Source: Kalaharituber pfeilii
Taxonomy: Eukaryota; Ascomycota; Pezizomycetes; Pezizales; Pezizaceae
DNA length: 64,000 bases
NCBI GenBank assembly: GCA_015179045.1
Contig: WHUZ01000013.1
Span: 248,001 to 312,000 of the forward strand
Direction: 5' to 3'
In this document: positions 21,165-31,960 of the stretch, one piece after another
Layout of the letters: each line of letters begins with the position of its first letter
Position numbering within the stretch: the first letter of the stretch is position 1
Notes under the pieces: generated by a model
Database searches by the model: none
What the model saw: the letters and a program-made list of their open reading frames with translations, nothing else
What the model was told of the DNA's origin: nothing
Made by a program: the position numbers and the translations under genes

Positions 21165-23672
21165 CTAGACGAGGTTCTCCTCTCGATCCTTAAGCCAAAA
21201 AGGTAAAGACCCACAATCTGGCAATGCGCTTAGCTTGCTAATGACACAGTCTGCGTCATACACACACCTCACTTCGGCCTTCACCTCAGCAAGGCATCTC
21301 AAAACTTCACGATACTCGTTTCTCTGCTCCCAGACCTCCTTAATCAACGTTTCAGCTCGCCTCTCTCCCGCTACTTGCTCTGTGACGGGTTCTTTATTCC
21401 TTATGTTCTCGTTCATGAATTGTTTAAAACGATGGAGCCGTTTAATGAGGCCGGAGAACCTGATTTTGTTCCGTTCTGAGGGCGGTAGGCTATTCCTAGG
21501 TAGCATTTGCGTCTCGCCAGGTTTGGACGTAGGTTCCGCTTTCACCGGCTCTAGATCCTGTGCTACTGAGCGAGAAATGCTCGGGACTCTGGAGACTGAT
21601 GGTTTTACGTTTTTCTCCAGCATCAAATTCCGGGTTGCTGAGCTTCCATATGCACCAATAGGAGCAACTTTATCTTCAAGGAAAGCGGCATTGTAGAATG
21701 CAAAGACATCTTCGAGGGGGAAGTCCTCATCAGGAATATCGTCTCTCTTCTGCCCTGGGTCCAGTGCAGCGTATTCCAGGTTCCCATCGGCATCTTCATT
21801 AATCGCGCCGCTTGCAAATACTGCACAGCTGCTGACAGGCCATATTTGCTGCCGCGGCGCGTCCGAGTCTTGAAAACTCTGGCTATCTCTTTTCCGCTCA
21901 AAATTAGTACTGTTGCGTGCTTTAATGCTCCCCGAGGACGTTGAGCTGGCCGTTTCGAATATTTGGACTTCCGGTTTGGACGAGGTGGTAAAGGTTAAAT
22001 TCAGCTTTTCTATAAAACCTCTTCTGTTGAGTGTACCATGACTAGCGGAACTCTGCAGAGAATCTGTTTTCACACACATGTTGCTGTCGCTGCGTTTCCT
22101 GCTGCTTGAACTTTCACGGCTAATGGTTGCTGGTCTTGAGGTGGAAAGAAAATCTGGCCCGCACGCTGCCAGTGCAGCTCGTTGAGTCTGAATCATCATG
22201 TCCTTCTGTATGACATAACCCGCAAGGAACCGATCAACCTGCGTCAGTACGGCTCCCCGAGTGTAACTTGCTATCTCAAGGAGATAAGGTAGCAACCATT
22301 TAGCATTTACATGAGCGGTTAAAGGTCGAAATTTGCTCAGGATAGCTGTGCATCGTTTCAATTCAACGATGTTGGAGCAATTCAATGCAGATTGCCGAGG
22401 CTCTGGCAGGCAGCCTTCTTCAACATCTGGGTCCTCACTATTTTGGAACACGAAGAGGTTGAGGAAAGAGGTGGGAAGAGCTTCGATCTGTGTGTCATCA
22501 GGCAATCTCATCCTTCTCAAAGTGGCTGCCGTTTTCGACAAGGTGTCAAAAATCAGAGTGCAACTTCTGCTATCATCAGGTGTTTCGAACGGTGGGGCAT
22601 TTTGAGAGGTTAGCCAAAATGATGTATTTCGGCCCGTCGTAGTCCATGACGTGTCTCTGAAAAGGGACTCGCTTGTTGCGTTGGCTTCCTCTTGAAATAT
22701 TGGCTCGAGTGTCAACTGAACACAATATTGCAAGGTCGCTAAGCAGTTTTGAAGTGGCCCAATCAAGCCTTGTGTCAAGGCAAATGCGTCATCAGCTGCC
22801 TTTTGGATCAGGAAGGCCTTGTGTTGAACACAGAAAAGGGTGTTAATTAGAAAATCGTGCTGATCAGGGTCTAAAATGAGGATGGCAATGACTTTTGGAG
22901 TTGGCAACTCGGCGAGCAAAAGCCTACGGATGGAATGATAGACTGGGAGATATTGTGGAAGCAGCTGAAGAGGAACGGTCATACTGAGGGATGTTAGCAT
23001 AATGCACTAAGATATATGGGTCAATATAGATACCGGGCAACATGATCCCATTTCAAGGCACGAATTAGTTTGTCGTCGTATCCCAGACCCCAAAATTCTT
23101 GATCAGAGATCGAGCAAAGATTGGAAGTTCGCATTGTCAGCTCATTAACTGAATATGACAAGGGAGCTAGGATATCATTGAGCTAGTGCAACCAACGCAT
23201 TAGCCTAGGTGAAATACCAGCTTGTACTACAAGGAAATCCACCCCTTCAAGCACTCACAGTTGCGGTTAAATTCTGCAACTCCATGATGGCGTCGTCCAG
23301 ATGAACTCGTGGATTCCTTATACTTGCTTCCTGATCGAAGTTCCCTAAATCGTCAAAGCCCTGTTGCGATGCGTATTTGAACCTATTGATATGGCTGCCA
23401 ATGATGCTGACATATCTCAGGATATCTTCGACGTGGGGTGTAAGTGTATACGTGTTACCGCTCATGCAAAGAGCGCGAAGGGACTTTGTGATCGGACGAT
23501 TGATGTCGTGGTACTGAGCCTGGCTGTTGGTAGGCGAGTCGATGCTGTACCGGAGCACAGCGGAGGCCATGGATATGCTTGTCTTGCGGCCTTCGGTATT
23601 GCTGGGTGCGTCGATGCTGCCAGCATGGAAATCTGCGACCTCGTTGGAGGCTTCTGAGCTGCTGGACAGCAT
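21165..23672 (-). CDS. Uncharacterised host protein, three exons, about 793 aa
   Basis: Exons on the minus strand are 23672-23259, 23182-23034 and 22983-21165. Intron 1 has donor GTGAGTGC and acceptor CACTAG; intron 2 has donor GTATCT, a GCTAAC branch site and acceptor CTCAG. The exon phases fit (414, 149 and 1819 nt), giving one frame of 793 codons. The N-terminal half looks globular and helical, with no signal peptide or membrane segment; residues from roughly 450 on are Ser-rich and charged, probably disordered, with a final helical part ending WLKDREENLV. I recognise no domain. The start ATG at 23672 is the first in frame after decayed sequence, but an upstream exon cannot be excluded. 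It is the longest probable host gene in the left half and is not interrupted. Confidence 0.7.
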
Positions 23673-24065
23673 TTGGAGTGCCGGGCAGCTCCAGAATCAG
23701 AATCAGTTGCAAATGGCGATGTTCCAAAGGCGGAACGCCCGTGATCTAGGAAGCAAGGTCAATCAAGTGTCTAATGAAGCCTTCTGGGGATAGGTCGATC
23801 CGGGCTCATAGCAAGCGGGGGCCAGCTGTGCTGTTCGTTGGGACGGGTCGGCACTGGGCGCTATGTACTGGGGTGAGGCCTGTCGGAAAGCAACAGGGTG
23901 TGACTTGGAGGAATTGGAAGGCGAACAAAAGGGTGCAGCACCAGCTTTGCGAGGTGGAGGTGGACGTGGACGTGCTCAGTGGGCACCAGTTTGGGCACCA
24001 CATGTCCATGCACGTGAGCGGCCTCGTGCTGGATGACTAAAATGCCAAGCCTTTCAAGTCACGGT

Positions 24066-24740
24066 CCGAGAAGTTAGCCTGCAAAAATCCCGTCTGCTTC
24101 TCTGCCCTTGCACCTCCTTTCAGCGAAGCGTTCTGCAATCACTGCTTGACGTCTCCATCTATCCCATGGAACAGTGATGTGGGTGAGAGGACACAAAGGC
24201 ATCCGAGGCAACACAGAAGCAGACAAAGCGGCCAAGATAGGCACCTTCCTACAATACCAAGACGAGATGGTAACTGAAGCCGGCATACGCCAATAGGCCA
24301 AATCCGAAGGGCGGAGGAACGAAACAGATTAGGCATGACCTATAGACCACTCCAAAGACTGGGACACGGGGTGGGGGCACTCGCTCGCCTCTTGGGGGGC
24401 AAGGGACTGAGACACTGGCAATACAAGCTAGGGAAAACAGACGGCCCGGAATGCAGATAGTGCGGAGAAGAGGAAGAAACAACCTCTCATGTACTAAACA
24501 GTTGCCAGGTATGGAAAGCACGGCGGCCAGGGGGGAGGGAAGCGTTACTCAAGCCACCAAGGGAGGATGGAGATGCCGGGGACCCGATCAGATCATTGTT
24601 GGAATGGATGGAGGCTGGAGCGCTAGACGACAGGATTTATTTCTAATATCACCCTTTCCTGTTTACTTCTTTCCTTTTCTTGTTTATAATCTCATGTAAC
24701 TAAACATCGCCACAGCCCCGAGGGCGGCACGCGAATAATG

Positions 24741-24770
<30 letters not shown>
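24066..24770 (+). mobile_element. 5'-truncated family A LINE copy
   Basis: Plus-strand sequence encodes RNase H residues (VMWVRGHKGIRGNTEADKAAKIG) and a decayed C-terminal part with several stops. The hairpin tail (ATCGCC...GCGAATAATGATA) and a long poly(A) to about 24770 follow. The left edge is approximate; I found no clear target duplication. Confidence 0.75.
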
Positions 24771-24771
<1 letters not shown>

Positions 24772-24775
<4 letters not shown>

Positions 24776-24815
24776 ATTGTCCATTCCAGCATACCGCCCT
24801 GGGGCTATGGCGAGG
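24772..24815 (-). mobile_element. Family A tail remnant without poly(T)
   Basis: GCATACCGCCCTGGGGCTATGGCGAGG is the tail hairpin in minus orientation, placed directly after the poly(A) of the plus-strand copy. It is either an old insertion or part of a tail-on-tail event. Confidence 0.55.
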
Positions 24816-24828
24816 TGGCAATCCCATT

Positions 24829-24889
24829 TTTTTTTTTTTTTTTTTTTTTTATTTCATTAATCGCATGCCGCCCTATGGGCTATGGCGAT
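24829..24889 (-). mobile_element. Tail-only LINE insertion, family A
   Basis: It is flanked by TGGCAATCCCATT at 24816-24828 and 24890-24902. In minus sense it starts exactly at ATCGCC, the base of the outer stem, and ends with GCGATTAATGAAAT and poly(A). The stem here is ATCGC/GCGAT, a compensatory change from CTCGC/GCGAG. Confidence 0.9.
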
Positions 24890-24902
24890 TGGCAATCCCA
24901 TT

Positions 24903-25735
24903 GCAAAACCGAGACTAGACTTCTATTGATTCCACGATAGTACCCTAACTGTCTACTATTTCTACTATACACTGCTAAACTTATTTCCCTGTCAAACAAC
25001 CTCTCGCTGGCTACTAACTTCCCCGTTCGACCCTATATGGTTGGGGACATCTGTACGCGGGGTGGGCGGACATTTGGTTTAATGGCTAAGCACTAGTTAT
25101 TTAGTAGTTACATCCACTGTTCTGCCCGCGTCGCAGCGATTTGGTTTTCTTCCACTTGCCCATCCTACCGCCTACTGCTGGTGCTCCCTGCTCCCCCTAT
25201 GCCAGTCGAACCTCCACTGCATACTGCTCCTCACATAGTTGCATATACCTGTTGTATCAGGTGCACATACCAGCCGCGCAAATCAGTTCCATGAGATAAC
25301 CTCCCTTTAGCATTACATCCTGTTCCTCCCACATCTATTAATCATCCTTATTATCATTGTTTGCGGACTATTGATGCATATATTGAAGGATTAACTTGTG
25401 GTACTAAGGAGTTTTGTTCACATATATAAAGGTTATAGACAGGTAAAGGGGTATGCAAAGGGGATATAGAGTCTATTCTATTTTGGGTTAGCTATTTTTT
25501 TCTTTACGGTTAGATCCTTATGTACTATACCATGTTTAGTAGTTACTAAGGTGGTTTATCCATTCCCACATAAAACTTCTTATCTTTAATTTTCAGATCA
25601 TGATTACAAAAAATTAAATAAATAGATATTGCTTCAAAATATCATTTTCCATTCACTAATTTATAATTATTTGATACAAAACTACTTTTATTTTGGTTGT
25701 GATTTGAGTGTTGAAGTTGATATGAAACTTACTCC
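24903..25735. other. No gene recognised
   Basis: The DNA is moderately AT-rich with no convincing ORF or repeat. A TATATAAAGG motif at about 25425 is not followed by a coding frame that I can support. Confidence 0.45.
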
Positions 25736-25809
25736 GTGTACAGATGTCCCCAACCATACCCCGCCCCTTGGCCTTTCCTCCGAAAAACCAAGTCCACACC
25801 GGTTACCCG

Positions 25810-26818
25810 TCACGGTTCTTCTTCCTTGCCCCATTTTATGAAACCTAACACATACCATCTCCTCTTCTTGGACTTGGAATTTCCCTCAAGAAGCTTCATT
25901 GGCTTTGGTTCTGATTCACCCGCTAATTGCACATGCTCAAACCCCTCGCCCTCGTAAGTGCTCCTATGGTTTCCAAATCTAGATTTCCCATCAGCAACCT
26001 TTCCTCTAGATTGGAACTTGGGCCGACGGGTGCCTTTACAGCGGTCGAGTGCGGAGACACTAGAAGTGTCATCACTCTTGAGGACCACGAATTGTTCCGA
26101 GGAAGAGCTGCTGCTGCTATGATTCGTGCTGCATGTTGAGAGTCGATGTGTATTCCCAGCCGACTCGGACTCCTTGATTGGTGTGATCTCCCTTGAGGAT
26201 GGATGTCGCTTGCAGACTTTCAATAATGGGATACTTGGGAGTGGTGTGGAGACAACAGGGGTTGATGGTGTTCTAGGTGATGCAACAGCGACGTTGCTAT
26301 TGGGAGGAGGTCTGGCCGCGGGTTTCCTCAGAGCTGAAAAAGGATTGAAGGTCATTAGCAAGTCTAGTTTTTGTTGTTTCGTTTTTTTATTTTATAGCAA
26401 TACTGGCATACTGCCCTATGGGTAGCAAGTACAGTGTTGTTGTAAGGACAGGGCGTAGATAAATAGAAGTATATATATGTCTGCATATGTTCGGGGCCAT
26501 CTTAGCGGGACACTCATGACTGGCCAAGGCCAGCCATTTCTTCCACACAAAAGTAGATGGCCCAGTGCAACACCAATTCTTTCAGCTTCCCCACATCCGA
26601 CCCCCGTTTTCAAATGACCGGCCCGTAGTCTGTTGTGTTGGTGGTGTCGGACTTCTATTATAGCTGGCGTACTGGCTGAGCCAAGAGGGTCTAGCTGCTC
26701 TATCTGGATTTCGTCGGATGTTTTCCTGATTTGTAGAGTGCCCGCCACCATCATTAGATCCGCTTGCCTCATTGCTGCCATATTGATGAATGGCTACCAT
26801 TTGAAGAGTGCCTGACAT
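25810..26818 (-). CDS. Uncharacterised Ser-rich protein, probably two exons
   Basis: A first exon starts at ATG 26818 (context AACAATG) and encodes MSGTLQMVAIHQYGSNEASG and a polar N/Q/R-rich stretch to about 26590. A second exon starts near 26335 after a CTAATGAC branch-like site and TTTTTCAG acceptor, and runs to the stop at 25810. It encodes PAARPPPNSNVAV, a run of seven Ser, basic stretches and an end KKRRWYVLGFIKWGKEEEP. The donor between 26590 and 26430 could not be fixed, and a tail-only LINE insertion (26364-26422) lies in the presumed intron. No domain is recognised; the protein is probably disordered. The first exon is less certain than the second. Confidence 0.45.
26364..26422 (-). 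mobile_element. Tail-only LINE insertion, family A
   Basis: T-rich sequence and minus-sense CCCATAGGGCAGTATGCCAG lie between two copies of TAGCAAGT (26356-26363 and 26423-26430). The 5' end falls at the inner stem of the hairpin. The duplication is short, so the edges are approximate. It lies in a presumed intron. Confidence 0.6.
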
Positions 26819-27037
26819 TGTTTGCCTAGAGACCCAGGTTCTGTCAAAAAGTGGCTGGTTGCGCCGCGGTTGTGGTGCGGAGATTGCGCTGCAATGGGTT
26901 CAAAGGGTCCAAGGATCCGCCAAGGTTTCTACTGACCTGTTACTTGGTTGAAGAAGTAATGAGTAGTAGGAGCGGGAGAGGATGCGACATGAGAAGTAGA
27001 AGTGTTCAAGATACAGGGCGTGCGTAAGGCTGAGTGA

Positions 27038-27076
27038 TGTTTTCTTTTTTTTTTTATATCATTACTCGCTTGCCGC
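27038..27076 (-). mobile_element. Minimal family A tail insertion
   Basis: Flanked by AAGGCTGAGTGA at 27026-27037 and 27077-27088. The insert is a T-rich run, ATATCATTACTCGC and TTGCCGC: the 3' side of the hairpin and poly(A). Confidence 0.8.
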
Positions 27077-27179
27077 AAGGCTGAGTGAAGGTGAGTCTGA
27101 GGGCAGGTAGAAAGGTATTGGAAAACTATAGCAGTGACGTTCGAATATGATGATTGTAAAGGTAAGGGCAAAGGTAAGA

Positions 27180-27660
27180 GTCAGAGAAAGTGCGTGCGCA
27201 GCGAGAGAGTGCGTAGGTAAGAGTGCGAATGGGTGCGAATGAGTGCGAGTCCTTTCTGGTTGTTGTTTTTCGTTCCTGTTCCTCTGAATGAACTATCATT
27301 CTTGAGGAGCATTTATGTTTAATCTCTATCCCACCCGCTTTGCAAATTTTTTTTTCTTGAATTCATATTGCATTGTGAACAAACGAACTCACTGTTCGTT
27401 TTACGTACTAAGCCGAATAGGGTCTGGTTCACGAGACTACCGTTTTCGGAAGCAACCCAACTAGTAACAACTCTTTGTTCCAACCAAAGAGCGCCACTAG
27501 TGCCACAAAGCCTACCCATCTCAACTGAAATAATCAAACTAGCACAAAGGAAAAAAAAAAAAAAATAAAATAAAAAAAAATAAGAAGCTCAACGTGAATG
27601 CAAGTTCAGTGCGAGTGCGAGCTGTGGGTGCGATGCGGATGCGGGTGCGAGTGCGGGTGT
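27180..27660. repeat. Two GTGCGA-type short tandem repeat tracts
   Basis: Degenerate GAGTGCGA or GGGTGCGA units occur at about 27180-27255 and again at 27600-27660. An A-rich low-complexity run (27548-27580) lies between. Confidence 0.65.
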
Positions 27661-27669
27661 ATTGATCTA

Positions 27670-27830
27670 TTCTGGCCCACCGACGAACATTCTCCGGTTC
27701 GCGAAGCGGCCAGTCGATTCGCGAATCGGCCGGCCGCGTGAAAAACATATGGTGTTTTTCACGAGGCCAGCCCAGCCACGAACATATGACCAGTTTTGCG
27801 AACCACAATATTCGTCAGTGGGCCAGCACA
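27670..27830. mobile_element. MITE-like inverted repeat with TTCGCGAA palindromes
   Basis: The left end TGGCCCACCGACGAACATT is matched in inverted orientation by the right end, which reads TGGCCCACTGACGAATATT on the minus strand. Inside are GGTTCGCGAA and GATTCGCGAATC palindromes and a TGAAAAACATATGGTGTTTTTCA hairpin. A related element lies at 30487-30606. No ORF. Confidence 0.65.
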
Positions 27831-27847
27831 TGAGTCATGAATTGGGC

Positions 27848-27914
27848 TTTTTTTTTTTTTTTTTTTAACCATTGATCGCGTGCCGCCCTGGGGGCTATGG
27901 CGATGTAGTTACAA
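27848..27914 (-). mobile_element. Tail-only LINE insertion, family A
   Basis: Flanked by ATGAATTGGGC (27837-27847) and ATGAATTGAGC (27915-27925), one difference. The insert is poly-T, the hairpin with stem ATCGC/GCGAT and 10 upstream bases. Confidence 0.85.
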
Positions 27915-27925
27915 ATGAATTGAGC

Positions 27926-28130
27926 CTTAGATATGTAGTAAAGGGGGTTGAGGAGAAAATCACCAACTCAGTTGTGATATACCTAGAGGAGCAAAGTCTA
28001 CCCGGCCGGAGCAGAATTCAATACCAGCGAGAGTGAGATTAGGAGGGAAATGACTGAAGATCCTGCCAGTACGAGTGGGATAGATCCTAAAGTGGATGCT
28101 TGGCGCTTGCAAGGGTTCTATTAACTGGCA
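27926..28130 (+). pseudogene. Diverged LINE ORF1 fragment
   Basis: The plus strand reads EKITNSVVIYLEEQ and, after a short gap, REVRLGGK, matching SSVVVYLEEA...VRLGGRW in the ORF1-only elements at 19.1 and 61.7 kb. It is short, stop-interrupted and lacks a tail. Confidence 0.5.
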
Positions 28131-28150
28131 ATACAACCACCAAAATTCTA

Positions 28151-30021
28151 ACGTGCCCGAAATGGTAACGATCTGCCCCCCTGTAACGATCCATTCTCTG
28201 GGCACTCCTCGTCATACATTCCTCGCTCTACTACTTATTTTGGATATATTGCAACTATAGAAATTGCTTAACATTATACCAATTTGACATCGCTGAATCA
28301 GAATTTGCTATCATAATGAGGAAAAAATCAAAATTCCATTATTTACAACCAAATTCATCATTATTCACCTAATTTGAGCTCTCCCTGTATATAGTATAGC
28401 TGAACATCCTCAAAATCAGGAAAATAATATAGAAAACTAGTAATTCTCATCTATCTAGGGCTGGTCTTTTTATTAAAAGTCAATATTGCATATACAGATC
28501 ATGTGGGATGCAGTGCACCTTCAATTGTATGGAAGTAGTTTATGTTCCTGAGCTAATCTCCATACCTTGATCTGACCTTCGGTGTTCCTAGACTCCTCAA
28601 GTGATTCAGGAATACCGGGACTTGAAGTTGTAGTAGTTGAAGCACTAGGGGTGGTAACAGTAACTCCTTCTGAGGTGCCAGGTATGACAGAAGAGACCTA
28701 TGGCTCAAATCTGCTACTGGAACCTTCTTCTACCCACCCCCCCTCCAGTATTCAGACCCTCCTACCTCATGAACTAAAGATCTTTCTCAGCCCTAGTCTC
28801 ACATGTGAGTTCCTCCATAGTGTCTTTTTGTAGCTTGTTCAGCTGCAGCCATCTCTCTCTGTTTTCGTTCCTCTTTTGCCTTACTTTCTTGCTCCATCGC
28901 TGCTAACTACTCTGCATATCAGCGGCTTCTTTCTTATCCTAAACTATTTTCGCACCTTCCGGAGTTTCTCTTCCTCCTTTCTGACCTTCGCTGATGCTCT
29001 CTGTTTCCTTTTCGACATCTCCTACTATTTTTTCCTTCTATTTCCAGTATTGCTTTAACTTCAGCATAGGAGGAAGTGAGTGAATATAACGTCTTGGGCG
29101 TCTTGGGCGCAGAGAACCGCATGGTCCATATCCCACCAGATCAGTGAAAAAACACTTGACTAGTGATGTTTACTAGTCCTCTACATAGCTCATTTAGCAA
29201 TTCGCCCATATATTTGCTGTCGCATTTCGCATGCGTCGTATATACGCTTTATCGGCCACTCGAGGTGACCTATGACAGAGGGAAAGTAAGGCAAAAGAAG
29301 AACGAAAATAGAGATAGATGGCTGCAGCTGAGCAACCTACAAAAAGACACTATGGGGGAACTCACATGCAAGGCTGGGGCTGGGAAAGATCTTTAGTTCA
29401 TGAGGTAGGAGGGTCTGAATACTGGAGGGGGGGGTGGGTAGAAGAAGGTTCCAGTAGCAGATTTGAGCCATAGGTCTCTTCTGTCATACCTGGCACCTCA
29501 GAAGGAGTTACTGTTACCACCCCTAGTGCTTCAACTACTACAACTTCAAGTCCCGGTATTCCTGAATCACTTGAGGAGTCTAGGAACACCGAAGGTCAGA
29601 TCAAGGTATGGAGATTAGCTCAGGAACATAAACTACTTCCATACAATTGAAGGTGCACTGCATCCCACATGATCTGTATATGCAATATTGACTTTTAATA
29701 AAAAGACCAGCCCTAGATGGATGAGAATTACTAGTTTTCTATATAATTTTTCTGATTTCGAGAATGTTGAGCTATACTATATACAGGGAGGACTCAACTT
29801 AGGTAAATAATGATAAATTTAGTTGTAAATATTGGAATTTTAATTTTTTCCTCATTATGATAGCAGATTCTGATTCAGCGATGTCAAATTGGTATAATGT
29901 TAAGCAATTTCTATAGTTGCAATATATTCAAATAAAAGTAGTAGAGTGAGGAATGCATGACGAGGAGTGCCCAGAGAGTGGATCGTTACAGGGGGGCAGA
30001 TCGTTACCACATCGGGTACGC
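28151..30021. mobile_element. Foldback element, copy 1 (1.87 kb, TA target)
   Basis: Both ends are flanked by TA (28149-28150 and 30022-30023). Ends ACGTGCCCGAAATGGTAACG and, inverted, GCGTACCCGATGTGGTAACG continue into arms of about 740 bp each (28151-28890 and 29280-30021). The arms carry polar coding-like sequence. The centre (about 28.9-29.28 kb) encodes on the minus strand TPKTPKTLYSLTSSYAEVKA followed by K/E-rich sequence. TA targets and the TIR type fit the Tc1/mariner-pogo (Fot1) group; I read the element as an inverted duplication of a transposon end. A second copy is at 34644-36533. Confidence 0.8.
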
Positions 30022-30023
30022 TA

Positions 30024-30480
30024 ATTCTTGGCATCAACGCAATCCTTGTTACTACCACAAGATATTACTAGAAACGGGGAGGAATCCAGATATCTCTACC
30101 TAAGAAGATGACTCCAAAATTTCACTTAGAGCAAGAAGAATACTAGAAGTCTATTTACTAATTTTTTTATAGTTATTCTATTAATAATTAGCTATGATAA
30201 CAAATCTATATTCTTTACTACAGCAGTGTTAGAAGAAGCGCAGCAAATTTTTAAGTATGTTGTCTTTATTATCTTCTAGCATGTGGGTAGGAAGTGGCAA
30301 CTTGGGAGTCAAATTAGTAGCCTTACCGACAGCAACTTTCAAGTGGCAACTTGCAAGTTGCAACCTGTCAGTAGCAATGGGGCTGTGCAAGCACACAGTA
30401 ACTGGCTTATGAATTATTTGGTAGCAGAACGTTTCTCTATACTTATTTCTAGCAGCACAGAGAGGTACCTAGTGGTACTT
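30024..30480. other. No gene recognised
   Basis: AT-rich DNA with a short GGCAACTT-type repetition at about 30295-30370 and no supported coding frame. Confidence 0.4.
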
Positions 30481-30486
30481 GTAAAA

Positions 30487-30606
30487 AAAAATTGTTCTCG
30501 GGTGGGCTGGCCCATTCGCGAATCGGCCAGCCCACTGACGAATTGGCCTATTCGCGAATGGGCCTGGCCGGTCCGCGAACCGCAATGTTCGTCGGTGGGC
30601 CAGAAC
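30487..30606. mobile_element. MITE-like repeat related to 27670-27830
   Basis: It contains GGCCCATTCGCGAATCGGCC, CCTATTCGCGAATGGGCC and a right end GTTCGTCGGTGGGCCAGAAC. The left end has GTTCTCGGGTGGGCTGGCCC, an imperfect inverted match. It has the same palindromic modules as the repeat at 27.7 kb. Confidence 0.6.
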
Positions 30607-31259
30607 AGATGTATCAAGCCTGGTATGTATTCTGTAGCACAGTTCTCCGGTCGAAGGGACCAATGTAAGAGGGGAGCGAGAGTGTCTACTATCCTCAGAG
30701 TGACCGGAAGGTTGAGAACTGGCGGAATACACACAGAAGGCTTGTATTCACATGTTGAATAGCGAATGGGAACGTGGGTGCAAAGTGTAGTATTGCAAGA
30801 GCGCCGAAAAGATTGCTTATCCCAATTACAGAACAAGCTGCTTAATTTACATATTAACAAAGGAAGCAAAGAAAGTAATAACTCGAATCACAAAGTAAAG
30901 AAAGTTTCTATGTCAAAGAATTCTAGTAATGAAAGAAGTCCAAATAATAATAATCAAAGAAGAATAATCAAAGAAGCCATAGAAAGATACCCGTATCACA
31001 AGGCTTGGCCTATTCCGGTGCAACACCAATTCTTTCAGCTTCCCCACACTGTCTTGGCGAATATACTGATTAAGTATATACGACCCTAATTAGGTACAGG
31101 GCATCTCGAGATATTCACTATCACCACATTCCCTACACGCCACACACGTCTTCTCATTACTCTCCCTTCTTGACCTTATTCAAGATTGCACAATAAATGG
31201 AATCTATTTGGCGCTAATGTCTACATTTATGTCGCATTTCCCATTAACACTCCCTTCCC
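30607..31259. other. No gene recognised; holds one copy of a 31-bp exact repeat
   Basis: A frame with many N, S and K codons (30766-31089) is probably low complexity. A 31-bp stretch at 31018-31048 (starting GTGCAACACCAATTCTTTCA) recurs exactly at 26565-26595 on the same strand. Confidence 0.45.
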
Positions 31260-31437
31260 CCCAATTTAGACGTCAACCTGTTGGGCCTTCTTTTGCATCA
31301 ATAGCATTACGGACAGCAGTACGAGAAACCCTGGCTCTCCCTTGCGGGTCTGTTGGGGTACAAGGGTCTGAGACAGTGGAGGCACCAAATGGGGAAGGAG
31401 GATTCACCGGAGTGTAGGTGGTGTGGTGAGGCAGCAA
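31260..31437 (+). pseudogene. LINE ORF2 C-terminal fragment without tail
   Basis: The plus strand encodes LAGLLGYKGLRQWRHQMGK and ECRWCGEAA, matching the LINE-A C-terminus (LAGLLGAKGLRAWRHRIGE...CRWCGEAE). It ends abruptly at the first recognisable codons of the NACHT-type gene, so the two are fused here. Confidence 0.7.
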
Positions 31438-31722
31438 TTTCTTGAGCTTCTTCAACAATATTGCCCCATTATAGACACATTCGTTTCAAGCGAGCCAAAG
31501 GTAGCTGCCTTGGTTTGGGGCGGGGTGAAGCTTCTTATCTTTGTAAGTTTATGTAATTTTTTTTTTTTTTTTAAATCACGTAACCCCGCTTGCAGCGCTA
31601 AGCCATGGCAGGGTCCCTGGGCAAGCCCTCAAAGCCAAGAGACAGGCTTAACAAAGAAAGTTCTACATACACATCCCCGTTCCACCCCCCCCTCTCCGCT
31701 TCTAGAAACCTGATTTCAGAAA

Positions 31723-31960
31723 GTGAAGGGCGGTCCTTTGTATGGACACCCGCACCATGTATAAGCACCGTGGGCACTACTTGTATCTAGTTATCAGTTC
31801 TTTGTCTTTCTTTTAATAACTCGCCATAGCCCTTTGGGCGACATGCGAGGATTGATATAAAAAAAAAAAAAAAAAATTTCTTTTAATAAATACCTTGCCA
31901 TAGCCTATAGGGCGGCATACGAATAATGAAATAAAAAAAAAAAAAAAAAAAAAAAAAAAT
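31723..31960 (+). mobile_element. 3' end of an ORF1-only type LINE element, nested
   Basis: The segment contains CATGTATAAGCACCGTGGGC, similar to the 3'UTR of the ORF1-only elements at 18957 and 61144. It ends with AATAAATACCTTGCC, a degenerate hairpin, GAATAATGAAAT and poly(A). It interrupts the family B 3'UTR between AGAAAG and AAACTTCC. It is itself hit at 31820-31876. Confidence 0.7.
31820..31876 (+). mobile_element. Tail-only LINE insertion, family A, third nesting level
   Basis: Flanked by TTTCTTTTAATAA at 31807-31819 and 31877-31889. It starts exactly at CTCGCC, the base of the outer stem, and ends GCGAGGATTGATAT plus poly(A). It lies just before the tail of another copy. Confidence 0.9.

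Noticed and set aside
23364..23793. Plus-strand frames over exon 1 of the 793-aa gene
   Set aside because: Shadows of the minus-strand exon, which has matching splice sites and phase.
26416..26781. Second minus-strand frame overlapping the first exon of the 25810-26818 gene
   Set aside because: It is in another frame than the exon starting at 26818 and runs through the LINE tail edge, so I do not treat it as coding.
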